Positions 26,257-34,693 of a stretch of DNA of 64,000 bases are shown here, piece by piece. The stretch's first letter is position 1. Every line of letters starts with the position of its first letter. The notes beneath the pieces were generated by a model that saw only the letters and a program-made list of their open reading frames with translations, was not told where the DNA came from and made no database searches. The translations under genes were made by a program, and so were the position numbers. Source of the stretch: Pseudomaricurvus sp033283335 (GTDB lineage Bacteria > Pseudomonadota > Gammaproteobacteria > Pseudomonadales > Cellvibrionaceae); the NCBI GenBank assembly GCA_033283335.1, contig JAWMQP010000010.1, positions 79,529 to 143,528 of the forward strand, given 5' to 3'.

Positions 26257-26300
26257 GCATCATTGCTTATTGATGCCCGGGGCTTCTAGAAAGCCTCGGG
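26257..26300 (+). other. Two adjacent hairpins after lpxC
   Basis: GCATCA (26257-26262) pairs with TGATGC (26271-26276). Directly next to it CCCGGGGCTT (26276-26285) pairs with AAGCCTCGGG (26291-26300). No T-tract follows. They may protect the 3' end or slow polymerase before the true terminator at 26351. Confidence 0.4.
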
Positions 26301-26350
26301 TACTGTATTAATAAGTATTGGTAATTCATTGTTTTATATGCGATATTTAG

Positions 26351-26385
26351 CGCCAGATTGCTCGGCAATCCGGCGTTTTTGTGTT
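26351..26385 (+). terminator. Rho-independent terminator of lpxC/dcw cluster
   Basis: The stem CGCCAGATTGC (26351-26361) pairs with GCAATCCGGCG (26365-26375) around a 3-nt loop, with one A-C mismatch, and is followed by TTTTTGTGTTTTT. It ends the division/cell-wall transcription unit. Confidence 0.88.
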
Positions 26386-26437
26386 TTTGCACGACTGAAA
26401 TTGGCTCAATAATCCACATACGGGGCCGATATTCTTC

Positions 26438-26471
26438 TTCGTCACAGTAATGGGTTCGTCACATTAATGGG
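26438..26471 (+). repeat. Tandem 17-bp direct repeat upstream of M23 peptidase gene
   Basis: TTCGTCACAGTAATGGG (26438-26454) is followed without a gap by TTCGTCACATTAATGGG (26455-26471); one base differs. It lies 80 bp before the peptidase start, in a 327-bp gap that otherwise holds the lpxC hairpins and terminator. It could be a regulator site or chance duplication. Confidence 0.6.
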
Positions 26472-26552
26472 GGCCAGAGTGCAGGAGCCGGAAAACCAAA
26501 CCGCTGGAAAAGCTAGCCACTAGAAAAACAAAGCCATCAAAACGGGAAAACA

Positions 26553-27485
26553 ATGAAAGTCATTGTTGTCAGCAAACATCACGGACGTACGCGCTCTATC
26601 AATCTGGGTAGTTGGACCCGGGCGTTGCTGTCTGTTTGTCTGCTGGGTATTCCTGTGGGATTGGGAGCCTGGATGAACCATGAGTTCAGCCAGAAAGAGG
26701 GCAGCGACCTGTTTACCGAGGATTCGGCCAAAGCCTGGAGTGAGTCCCTGAGCACGCAGCAGCAAGCCCTGCAAGCGGCCAAGCAACGTGCTGAAGAGCA
26801 ATTGGCTGCTTTGACGTTACGTATGGCGGAGCTGCAGGCCCGCTTGATGCGCCTTGATGCCCTGGGCGAACGAATTACGACCATTGCCAAGCTTGATAAA
26901 GGTGAGTTTGACTTTAGCCAGCCGCCGGCTGTCGGTGGGCCAGAAAGTATGGCTCTGGGTGAAGCTTACCAGGCACCGGATTTTGTCCAGGTGATCGATC
27001 AGCTGTCCGACCAGATTGAAAATCGCGAGCAACAGCTTGAAATTTTAGAAGCCCTGTTGGCCAAGCGAAAAATCCAGCGCGATGTCTTTCTTGCCGGTCG
27101 ACCCATCACCAAAGGCTGGATGTCATCCCGTTATGGTCGCCGCACCGACCCGTTTAATGGGCGTGTCGCCTGGCATAAAGGGGTGGATTTCGCCGGTAAG
27201 CTGGGTTCAGACGTGGTCTCGGTCGCCGCTGGGGTCGTCACCTGGTCGGCTGAGCGACATGGCTACGGCCAGATGGTTGAGATCAACCACGGAAATGGAT
27301 ACAGCACTCGCTACGCCCACAACTCTGAAAACCTGGTGAAAGTGGGCGATGTTATCAAAAAAGGGCAGGTAGTTGCCCTGATGGGCTCCAGTGGACGATC
27401 CACTGGCCCTCATGTCCACTTTGAAGTTTACAAGCACGGTAGGGCAGTCGATCCCGCCGCCTATATTCACCGCACGGTGCGCTAA
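26553..27485 (+). CDS. Membrane-anchored M23 (LytM) peptidase
   Basis: A 310-residue protein with one N-terminal membrane helix (about 26-44), a periplasmic coiled coil (about 65-110 and 150-170) and a C-terminal M23 domain (about 185-305). Zinc-binding motifs are complete: H-x3-D in WHKGVDFAG, the RYAHN histidine and HVHFEV. Catalytically active LytM endopeptidases cut peptidoglycan crosslinks, so this is probably an active hydrolase rather than an EnvC-type activator. A membrane M23 protein directly upstream of secA is also found in Pseudomonas. It has its own upstream region after the lpxC terminator. Confidence 0.87.
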   Translation: MKVIVVSKHHGRTRSINLGSWTRALLSVCLLGIPVGLGAWMNHEFSQKEGSDLFTEDSAKAWSESLSTQQQALQAAKQRAEEQLAALTLRMAELQARLMRLDALGERITTIAKLDKGEFDFSQPPAVGGPESMALGEAYQAPDFVQVIDQLSDQIENREQQLEILEALLAKRKIQRDVFLAGRPITKGWMSSRYGRRTDPFNGRVAWHKGVDFAGKLGSDVVSVAAGVVTWSAERHGYGQMVEINHGNGYSTRYAHNSENLVKVGDVIKKGQVVALMGSSGRSTGPHVHFEVYKHGRAVDPAAYIHRTVR

Positions 27486-27579
27486 TCCCTATCTTTTGCT
27501 TGCTTCCGCAGGCTCCTTTCTGTTTACTTGTGCCTTTTGTGTGCACGCACCCTCTATATAGAAAAACTCGGTATTACTC

Positions 27580-30306
27580 ATGATTGGTAAATTGGTCAAA
27601 TCCGTGTTCGGGTCAAAAAATGATCGCGAACTCAAGCGTATGAGGAAATTGGTCAAGCGCGTAAATGAGCTTGAACCTGAGCTGGAAGCTCTCTCGGATA
27701 CTCAGCTGAGGCTGAAGTCAACAGAGTTTAAAGAGCGCTTTCAAAATGGAGAGACCCTGGACGATTTACTGCCGGAAGCGTTTGCCGCCTGTCGCGAAGC
27801 CAGTCGCCGGTCATTGGGCATGCGTCATTTCGATGTCCAGCTGATTGGTGGTATTACCCTGCACGAGGGACGCATAGCCGAGATGCGTACCGGTGAGGGT
27901 AAAACCCTGATGTCCACCCTGGCGGCTTACCTGAACGCCCTCTCTGGGAATGGCGTCCATATCGTGACTGTCAACGATTACCTGGCTCACCGCGATGCGG
28001 AATGGATGCGCCCCCTTTACGAAGCATTGGGTATGACGGTTGGGGTCATTCGATCCATGCAGGACCCGCAATCCAAATATGAGGCCTATCAGGCAGACAT
28101 CACCTACGGCACCAATAACGAGTTTGGCTTTGATTTTCTGCGTGACAATATGGCGCTGCGTAAGGACGACAAAATGCAGCGTCCGCTCAGCTTTGCCATT
28201 GTCGATGAAGTGGACTCTATTCTGATTGACGAGGCTCGCACCCCGTTGATCATCTCCGGCGCTGCCGAAGACAGCTCGCGTCTGTACAAACAGATGAACC
28301 TGTTTATTCCCCGCCTTGTGCAGCAGTTGGTGGATGGTGAGGAGATCACCCAGCCCGGTGATTACCTGTTGGATGAGAAGAGCCGCACGGTGGAGTTGAC
28401 CGAAGATGGCCATCAGAAAGTGGAGCATATGCTGGTAGAGGCCGGCCTGCTGCAGGAAGATGACAGCCTCTATTCAGCCTTGAACCTGAACCTGCTGCAC
28501 CATGTGCACGCCGCACTCAAGGCTCACACCCTGTTCCACCGGGATGTGGACTACATCATCCAGGATAACCAGGTGGTGCTGATTGATGAGCACACCGGTC
28601 GAACCATGATGGGGCGGCGCTTGTCGGAAGGTCTGCATCAGGCGCTGGAAGCCAAAGAGGGAGTGGCCATTCAAAACGAGAGCCAGACCCTGGCCTCCAC
28701 CACTTTCCAGAATTACTTCCGGTTGTACGCCAAGCTTTCCGGCATGACCGGTACCGCGGATACCGAAGCGTTTGAATTTCACCAGATTTACGGTCTGGAT
28801 GTGGTGGTAATTCCCACCAACAAGCCGATTGCCCGTGATGACCTCAATGACCTGGTGTACCTCTCTATTGAGGAAAAGTTTGAAGCCATTGGCAACACCG
28901 TCAAAGAGCTTCAGGACAAGCAAATTCCAGTGTTGGTAGGTACCGCTTCGGTGGAGGCGTCGGAAGAAATGTCCCGTCGGCTCAAAAAGATCGGTATCAA
29001 GCACAATGTATTGAACGCCAAGCACCACGACCGCGAAGCGGCCATTATCGCGGAAGCCGGCCGACCCGGTGCGGTTACTATTGCCACCAACATGGCCGGC
29101 CGGGGTACAGATATTGTGCTGGGTGGCAATTTTGAAGCGGAAGTGGCGGCAATGGACAATCCCACGGAAGCACAGATTGAAGCGGCCCGTCAGGATTGGC
29201 AGCAGCGCCACGCCCAGGTTCTCGAAAACGGCGGCCTGCATATTATCGGTACCGAACGCCATGAATCCCGCCGCATCGACAACCAGTTGCGTGGTCGTGC
29301 GGGGCGCCAGGGTGATCCGGGTGTGACCCGTTTCTATTTGTCGATGGAAGACAATCTGATGCGAATCTTCGCTTCAGACAGGGTGCGCGGCTTTATGCAA
29401 GCCCTGGGTATGGAAAAGGGTGAAGCCATTGAGCATCGTATGGTGACCAATGCCATTGAAAAAGCCCAGCGCAAGGTGGAAGGGCGCAACTTCGATATTC
29501 GTAAGCAGTTGCTGGAATTTGACGACGTGGCCAACGATCAGCGTCAGGTGGTGTATCAGCAGCGCAACGAATTGCTGGAATCAGACGATATTGGCGAGAC
29601 GATTTCCGCCATTCGTCGTGATGTGGTGTTTGATACGGTCGCCACCTTTATTCCGCCCCAAAGTGTGGAAGAACAATGGGATGTGGCCGGTCTGGAGCAG
29701 CACCTCGCGGCCGAGTTTGGGCTGCAGCTACCGGTCGCCCAGTGGCTGGAAGAGGACAAGAAGCTCCACGAAGAAAGCTTGCGAGAGAAGATTCTCGAAG
29801 AAGTGCATACCGCTTATGAAGCTAAATGCGAACGCTTTGGTCCGGTCATGCGCGAAGTGGAACGGCAGATAATGCTGAATGTTCTGGACATGCTGTGGAA
29901 AGAACATCTGGCCAATATGGATCACCTGCGTCAGGGGATTGGTTTGCGCGCCTTTGCCCAGAAAAACCCCAAGCAGGAGTACAAGCGTGAGTCGTTTGAG
30001 TTGTTCCAGCAGATGCTCGATAACCTCAAGACTGAAGTGGTGCGCATGCTGGCCCGTGTGGAGCCTGTGACCCAGGAAGAAATGGAGCTGATGGAAGCCC
30101 AGCGCCGTCAGGCGGCAGAGCTGGAAAAGCAGCGTATGCAATTGCAGCACGCCGAAAGTTCAGCACTGACGGCTGACGCAGACATGGAAGCCGAGCACCC
30201 TGAGGCCAAACCTTTTGTGCGCGAGGGCTCCAAGGTCGGTCGCAATGACCCCTGTCCCTGTGGCTCTGGTAAAAAATACAAGCAGTGTCACGGTCGTCTT
30301 GACTGA
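27580..30306 (+). CDS. secA: Protein translocase ATPase SecA
   Basis: A 908-residue motor that pushes preproteins through SecYEG. Walker A is MRTGEGKT (102-109), Walker B/DEAD-like is IVDEVDSILIDEARTPLIISG, and the helicase-like second motor domain carries ATNMAGRGTDIVLGG and QLRGRAGRQGDPG. The C-terminal zinc-binding tail RNDPCPCGSGKKYKQCHG binds SecB and phospholipid. Length is close to E. coli SecA (901). It follows the M23 peptidase by 94 bp; the gap downstream contains a dispersed repeat. Confidence 0.98.
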   Translation: MIGKLVKSVFGSKNDRELKRMRKLVKRVNELEPELEALSDTQLRLKSTEFKERFQNGETLDDLLPEAFAACREASRRSLGMRHFDVQLIGGITLHEGRIAEMRTGEGKTLMSTLAAYLNALSGNGVHIVTVNDYLAHRDAEWMRPLYEALGMTVGVIRSMQDPQSKYEAYQADITYGTNNEFGFDFLRDNMALRKDDKMQRPLSFAIVDEVDSILIDEARTPLIISGAAEDSSRLYKQMNLFIPRLVQQLVDGEEITQPGDYLLDEKSRTVELTEDGHQKVEHMLVEAGLLQEDDSLYSALNLNLLHHVHAALKAHTLFHRDVDYIIQDNQVVLIDEHTGRTMMGRRLSEGLHQALEAKEGVAIQNESQTLASTTFQNYFRLYAKLSGMTGTADTEAFEFHQIYGLDVVVIPTNKPIARDDLNDLVYLSIEEKFEAIGNTVKELQDKQIPVLVGTASVEASEEMSRRLKKIGIKHNVLNAKHHDREAAIIAEAGRPGAVTIATNMAGRGTDIVLGGNFEAEVAAMDNPTEAQIEAARQDWQQRHAQVLENGGLHIIGTERHESRRIDNQLRGRAGRQGDPGVTRFYLSMEDNLMRIFASDRVRGFMQALGMEKGEAIEHRMVTNAIEKAQRKVEGRNFDIRKQLLEFDDVANDQRQVVYQQRNELLESDDIGETISAIRRDVVFDTVATFIPPQSVEEQWDVAGLEQHLAAEFGLQLPVAQWLEEDKKLHEESLREKILEEVHTAYEAKCERFGPVMREVERQIMLNVLDMLWKEHLANMDHLRQGIGLRAFAQKNPKQEYKRESFELFQQMLDNLKTEVVRMLARVEPVTQEEMELMEAQRRQAAELEKQRMQLQHAESSALTADADMEAEHPEAKPFVREGSKVGRNDPCPCGSGKKYKQCHGRLD

Positions 30307-30368
30307 GGCATAATTGAGCAAAGCTCAAGCGCTCAAGGCAATGTCGGAGTCCGGGCAAATCCTGATAC

Positions 30369-30450
30369 CGTCATTGCGAGCGTAGCGAAGCGATCCATAT
30401 TTGGCACCATTCAGCTACAAGGTGCTAAATATGGATTGCTTCGTTCTATC
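30369..30450. repeat. Dispersed palindromic repeat, copy 3
   Basis: The left end CGTCATTGCGAGCGTAGCG with AAGCGATCCATATTTGGCACC faces a degenerate right end (AAATATGGATTGCTTCGTTC). Inner GGCACC/GGTGC sequences are also complementary. It lies in the secA-argJ gap. Confidence 0.75.
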
Positions 30451-30543
30451 GGTAAGAAACGCTTTGTAAGAAATGCATTTGCAAGTCTTAAGCATTTCAA
30501 TTTTTATTGACTGAATATTCTATCTATCAAGTAGGTACCCGCT

Positions 30544-31776
30544 ATGGCAGTAGGCCACTTTCCCTTTCCCCAACAGCCAGACGTGCCCGGCATTCGCTGG
30601 GGTACGGCCAGTGCCGGTATCAAGGCCGGCTCCCAGCCTGGAGCCCGCAAGGATCTGGTGGTGATGGAATTGGCGGCCGACAGCCGTGTGGCGGGCGTGT
30701 TTACCCAAAACGCGTTTTGCGCCGCCCCGGTGACGGTCGCCAAGCAGCATTTGGAGCAGGGCGCTATTCGCTACCTGGTGATTAACTCGGGCAACGCCAA
30801 TGCCTGCACCGGTGACGAAGGTTTGGCCGATGCACGGCTGACTTGCAGTAAGCTGGCCGAAGCCTGCAGTGTGAAATCCCAGCAGGTATTGCCGTTTTCC
30901 ACCGGGGTTATCGGCGAGCGCCTGCCCATGGCGCGGTTATTGGCTGCTCTGCCACAAGCCTTCAACTCCTTTTCTGAACAAGGCTGGGAAGACGCCGCCC
31001 GAGGTATTATGACCACGGATACACGCCCGAAAGGCGCCAGCGTGCAGTTCGAATTTGAAGGCGAAACCATCGTCGTCAGTGGCATTGCCAAGGGCTCGGG
31101 CATGATCAAGCCGAATATGGCCACCATGCTGGGCTACATAGCCACCAACGCCAAAGTCAGTCAGCCTCTGCTGAATGAACTGGCGAAGAAGGCCGCCAAT
31201 CAATCCTTTAACCGCATCACCGTCGATGGCGATACTTCCACCAACGACGCCTGCATGCTGATTGCTACCGGCCAAACCAGCCTGGCTGAAATCACCAGCA
31301 CCCAGGGTGAATTGTTCGCCAAGCTCTATAATGCGGTGGTATCGGTGCATATTCAGCTGGCCCAGAACATTGTCTGTGACGGTGAGGGCGCCACCAAGTT
31401 TGTCACCGTGCAGGTTGAGGGGGCGACAACCAAGCCAGAGGCGTTGACCGTTGCCTATTCCGTGGCCCAGTCACCATTAATCAAAACGGCGTTGTTCGCT
31501 TCGGATCCCAACTGGGGGCGCATAGTCGCTGCCATTGGCTATGCCAATGTGGACAGTCTGGTGGCTGAGAAGGTCAAGGTCTGGCTGGGTGATGTACTGA
31601 TCGTTGAAAATGGTGGACGCGCCGCCAGCTATACCGAAGAGCAGGGGCAGGCGGTGATGAATCAGGAAGAGATCATGATCCGGATTGATCTTGGTCGTGG
31701 CAGCTCCAAAGAGCGAGTCTGGACCACTGACCTGTCCCATGACTACGTCTCCATCAACGCCGATTACCGCAGCTAA
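30544..31776 (+). CDS. argJ: Bifunctional glutamate N-acetyltransferase/ornithine acetyltransferase ArgJ
   Basis: A 410-residue self-cleaving enzyme of the cyclic arginine pathway, moving the acetyl group from N-acetylornithine to glutamate. The autocleavage and nucleophile threonine is T194 in KPNMATMLG, which splits the precursor into alpha and beta chains. NSGNANACTG (81-90), FSTGVIGERLP and the C-terminal SDPNWGRI and LSHDYVSINADYRS stretches are diagnostic. The secA-argJ-mutT order matches Pseudomonas. The gap upstream (237 bp) holds a dispersed repeat and no clear promoter. Confidence 0.96.
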   Translation: MAVGHFPFPQQPDVPGIRWGTASAGIKAGSQPGARKDLVVMELAADSRVAGVFTQNAFCAAPVTVAKQHLEQGAIRYLVINSGNANACTGDEGLADARLTCSKLAEACSVKSQQVLPFSTGVIGERLPMARLLAALPQAFNSFSEQGWEDAARGIMTTDTRPKGASVQFEFEGETIVVSGIAKGSGMIKPNMATMLGYIATNAKVSQPLLNELAKKAANQSFNRITVDGDTSTNDACMLIATGQTSLAEITSTQGELFAKLYNAVVSVHIQLAQNIVCDGEGATKFVTVQVEGATTKPEALTVAYSVAQSPLIKTALFASDPNWGRIVAAIGYANVDSLVAEKVKVWLGDVLIVENGGRAASYTEEQGQAVMNQEEIMIRIDLGRGSSKERVWTTDLSHDYVSINADYRS

Positions 31777-31806
31777 ATTTTCGATTATTAACCCGGCTTC
31801 ATACCA

Positions 31807-31867
31807 CGTCATTGCGAACGCAGTGAAGCAATCCATGTTTGGCAGTGGCCTCAGCTAGAGGCATTGC
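31807..31867. repeat. Dispersed palindromic repeat, copy 4 (partial)
   Basis: CGTCATTGCGAACGCAGTG with AAGCAATCCATGTTTGGCAG matches the left half of the repeat family; the right half is decayed (GCATTGCC, and CGGAATGACC further on). It lies between argJ and the Nudix-ThiE gene. Confidence 0.7.
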
Positions 31868-31915
31868 CAATCAATTGCCCCTCAGCCCGGAATGACCTTA
31901 AACAAGTAATTCCAC

Positions 31916-32848
31916 ATGCCCAAAATCGTCCACGTCGCCGCCGGGGTTATTCGCAACCCCGAAGGCAAAATCCTTATCGCCAAGCGCCCCGATCACGCCC
32001 ATCAGGGCGGCCTGTGGGAATTTCCCGGTGGCAAGTTGGAAGCGGGTGAATCCGTCGAGACAGCCCTGGTCCGTGAACTGCAGGAAGAACTCGGCATTCA
32101 CTCCCAGGAGCTGTCACCCCTGATTCAGATTCGTCACGACTACCCGGACAAATCGGTATTGCTGGATGTCTGGAATGTGTCAGCCTTTGATGGTGAGGCG
32201 CACGGCAAGGAGGGGCAACCCATTCGCTGGGTCAACGCGTCGGAACTGAGCAATTATGCTTTTCCCGCTGCCAATGTACCCATTGTTACCGCCGCCCAAT
32301 TGCCTGCGCGCATGCTGATCACTGGTGAGGCGCAAGACCTGGTCGGCTGTTTGCAAAATCTCTCGTCGGCGCTGGAGCAGGGGATTACTCTGGTGCAGCT
32401 GCGACAGAAGCAGTGGACACAAGAGCAGTGGCACACCTATCTGCCAGAGATCAAAAGCCTCTGCCAACAGGCCGGTGCTCAATTGATCCTAAATTCACCA
32501 CCAGCGGAGCTGGCCACGGCAGCTGACGGCCTGCACCTCACCAGCGCTCAGCTGAAAACGTATCACCAATCTGAGCGAACGCCAGGGCAGTGGCTCAGCG
32601 CCGCCTGCCATTCAGCAGCAGACATTGCCTTGGCGGATGCCGCCGGGGTGGACTTCATTACCCTCTCGCCGGTCAACAGCACCCAAACCCACCCAGGCCA
32701 AAGCCCTTTGGGCTGGGACAGCTTCGAGCAATGGGTAAAAGACGCGAAACTCCCCGTCTATGCCCTGGGTGGCATGAACGAACAAGATATTCCGGACAGC
32801 ATCCGCCGGGGCGGGCAGGGTATTGCCGGGATCAGAGCCTGGCGCTAG
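31916..32848 (+). CDS. Nudix hydrolase (MutT-like) fused to thiamine-phosphate-synthase-like domain
   Basis: A 310-residue two-domain protein. Residues 1-130 are a MutT-type Nudix domain with a complete Nudix box (G39 to I61: E45, R53, E54, E57, E58, G60), expected to hydrolyse oxidised nucleotides such as 8-oxo-dGTP. Residues about 135-310 are a TIM-barrel TenI/ThiE-like domain (LVQLRQKQW, DGLHLTSAQL, FITLSPVNSTQTHPG, YALGGMNEQDI). The fusion is known in Pseudomonas-type genomes; what the second domain does is unclear, and it lacks the usual DDRW-type ThiE signature. Last gene of this plus-strand run, convergent with yacG. Confidence 0.87.
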   Translation: MPKIVHVAAGVIRNPEGKILIAKRPDHAHQGGLWEFPGGKLEAGESVETALVRELQEELGIHSQELSPLIQIRHDYPDKSVLLDVWNVSAFDGEAHGKEGQPIRWVNASELSNYAFPAANVPIVTAAQLPARMLITGEAQDLVGCLQNLSSALEQGITLVQLRQKQWTQEQWHTYLPEIKSLCQQAGAQLILNSPPAELATAADGLHLTSAQLKTYHQSERTPGQWLSAACHSAADIALADAAGVDFITLSPVNSTQTHPGQSPLGWDSFEQWVKDAKLPVYALGGMNEQDIPDSIRRGGQGIAGIRAWR

Positions 32849-32858
32849 GTATCACTTG

Positions 32859-33059
32859 TCAGTGTTGGGACAGATCGTCGTCCAGGTCATCCGACAGGAT
32901 ATCGTCGTAAAGCGAGCTGCCTTCAATCTTGTGCCCTTCAGCAGCCCATTCTCCCAAATCAATCAGCTTGCAGCGCTCACTGCAAAAGGGGCGGTGGGGG
33001 TACTTTTCCGAGTACTCAATTTCTTTCTGGCAGGTGGGGCATTTAATCTTGGTAACCAT
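32859..33059 (-). CDS. yacG: DNA gyrase inhibitor / zinc protein YacG
   Basis: A 66-residue protein with the single zinc site C7-x2-C10 and C26-x3-C30 (IKCPTCQKEIEY and RPFCSERCKLIDLGEWAAE), followed by an acidic tail (DDILSDDLDDD). In E. coli YacG binds GyrB and inhibits gyrase. It is encoded just downstream of coaE on the same strand, the standard arrangement of the pilD-coaE-yacG block. It converges with the Nudix-ThiE gene, 10 bp apart. Confidence 0.93.
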   Translation of the reverse strand: MVTKIKCPTCQKEIEYSEKYPHRPFCSERCKLIDLGEWAAEGHKIEGSSLYDDILSDDLDDDLSQH

Positions 33060-33087
33060 GGGGTGTCTTTACTGCAGAGTTGTGTGA

Positions 33088-33696
33088 TTAAGCCGTATTG
33101 GCTTGAGCCAATTGAAGGTACTTCTGGTGCAGAGTATCCACCTGTTGATACAAGGCTTCAAGGGTGCTGTCGTTGACGACCACATCATCGGCGCTTTCCA
33201 GGCGCTGCTGGCGACTGGCCTGGGCCGCCATAATGGCCTTGACCTGCTCGGGAGGGTTGTTGTCGCGACTGACGGTGCGCTGCAGCTGCAGTTCTTCCGG
33301 CACGTCCACCACCAGTACCCGATTGACCAGTCGGTTTTGTCCGCTTTCAACCAGCAATGGTGAGACCAGCAGAGCGTAAGAGGACGTCGCATTGCGCAGC
33401 CCGCTCACGATTTCCTCGCGAATCAGCGGATGGGTCAGGGCCTCCAGCCATTGCCGTTCCGCCGGATCTTTGAAAATGGCAGCGCGCAACTTGGCTCGAT
33501 CCAGGGTACCATCGGTTTGCAGTATGTCAGCACCAAAGTGGTCGGCAATTTGCGCCAGCGCCGGTCGACCAGGCTCCACAATCACCCGAGAAGCCACATC
33601 AGCATCCACTACGGCGATGCCCAGCTCAGCAAAACGGTCGGACACCGCCGTCTTGCCGCTGCCAATACCGCCCGTAACACCCACTACAAACGTCAT
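33088..33696 (-). CDS. coaE: Dephospho-CoA kinase CoaE
   Basis: A 202-residue P-loop kinase catalysing the last step of coenzyme A synthesis. The P-loop GGIGSGKT is at 9-16, followed by FAELGIAVVDADVASR with the substrate-binding aspartates and LTHPLIREEI. Length matches the family (about 200). It lies between pilD and yacG on the minus strand; a dispersed repeat separates it from pilD. Confidence 0.95.
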   Translation of the reverse strand: MTFVVGVTGGIGSGKTAVSDRFAELGIAVVDADVASRVIVEPGRPALAQIADHFGADILQTDGTLDRAKLRAAIFKDPAERQWLEALTHPLIREEIVSGLRNATSSYALLVSPLLVESGQNRLVNRVLVVDVPEELQLQRTVSRDNNPPEQVKAIMAAQASRQQRLESADDVVVNDSTLEALYQQVDTLHQKYLQLAQANTA

Positions 33697-33720
33697 GTAA
33701 TCCTACCTTGCCTTAATTCT

Positions 33721-33781
33721 CGTCATTGCGAGCGCAGCGAAGCAATCCATGTCTGGCACACCACCAACTATTGGCAATGAC
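33721..33781. repeat. Dispersed palindromic repeat, copy 5 (short form)
   Basis: CGTCATTGCGAGCGCAGCG with AAGCAATCCATGTCTGGCAC is a clean left half; the right end is only TTGGCAATGAC. It lies in the coaE-pilD gap. Confidence 0.78.
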
Positions 33782-33795
33782 TCCGAGACTGCTTG

Positions 33796-34668
33796 TTATT
33801 GAATCCCCGCTACCCGCAAATAGCCCGCTGTAATGTCATCATCCCACATCAGGGCAATCCAGCCGGCAATCGCCAGATAAGGGCCAAACGGAATCGGCAC
33901 ATTTTTATCCCGGCCCATAATCAAAATACCGGCCACGCCAATCACCGCACCCACCAGCGACGACAGAATAATGATCAAAGGCAATGCCTGCCAGCCCATC
34001 CAGGCACCCAGGGCCGCCAGCAATTTGAAATCACCATAGCCCATGCCTTCCTTGCCCGTCAGGATTTTAAACAGCCAAAACACCGACCACAGCGCCATAT
34101 AGCCCGCGATAGCTCCAATGACGGCCGACTGCAGATCGGTAAACACACCTTGAAGGTTCACCAACAGGCCCAGCCACAACAGTGGCAGGGTCAGGTTGTC
34201 CGGCAGCAGCTGATGATCCACATCGATCATAGTCAGGGCGATCAGAGTCCAGGTCAGCAGCAGGGCAGCGACGGCCTGTTCATTGAAGCCCAGGTGATAG
34301 ACAACAAACCCGCTCAAAATACCGGTGACCAGCTCGACAATAGGGTAGCGCGGGCTGATGGGCTCGGCACACTGGCCACACTTTCCCTGCAACAACAGAT
34401 AGCTGACAACGGGAATGTTCTGCCAGGGTTTTATGGGGGTTTTGCACTTGGGGCAGTGGGAATCCGGCTTAAGCAGGTTGTAAGGTCCGCTGGCAATCGG
34501 GTTGTCGATCTCCAGTAAATCGCAACACTCCCGCCGCCAGCCGTTCTGCATCATGATGGGAGTACGGTGGATGACAACGTTAAGGAAGCTGCCGATGACC
34601 AGTCCGAGGATGACTGAGAGAGTAAGAAAAAGGCCGGCGTAGTCGCCGGCCATTTGTTGGATTTGCAT
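33796..34668 (-). CDS. pilD: Type IV prepilin peptidase/N-methyltransferase PilD
   Basis: A 290-residue polytopic aspartic protease that removes the leader of pilins and methylates the new N-terminus. Two CxxC pairs (C72/C75 and C97/C100) form the cytoplasmic zinc site. The catalytic aspartates are D149 (MIDVDHQLLPD) and D213 (the GYGD motif), the same numbering as P. aeruginosa PilD. The start at 34668 is chosen over 34710 because AGGG lies 6 bases upstream, the gene would otherwise overlap pilC, and the length becomes exactly that of P. aeruginosa PilD. It processes PilA encoded nearby. Confidence 0.94.
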   Translation of the reverse strand: MQIQQMAGDYAGLFLTLSVILGLVIGSFLNVVIHRTPIMMQNGWRRECCDLLEIDNPIASGPYNLLKPDSHCPKCKTPIKPWQNIPVVSYLLLQGKCGQCAEPISPRYPIVELVTGILSGFVVYHLGFNEQAVAALLLTWTLIALTMIDVDHQLLPDNLTLPLLWLGLLVNLQGVFTDLQSAVIGAIAGYMALWSVFWLFKILTGKEGMGYGDFKLLAALGAWMGWQALPLIIILSSLVGAVIGVAGILIMGRDKNVPIPFGPYLAIAGWIALMWDDDITAGYLRVAGIQ

Positions 34669-34693
34669 TGAAAGCCCTGTTTGTTTGAGCTGA

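Noticed and set aside
30369..30450. Repeat copies as CRISPR or intrinsic terminators
   Set aside because: Copies are far apart, palindromic and variable in the centre, with no regular spacers and no T-runs.
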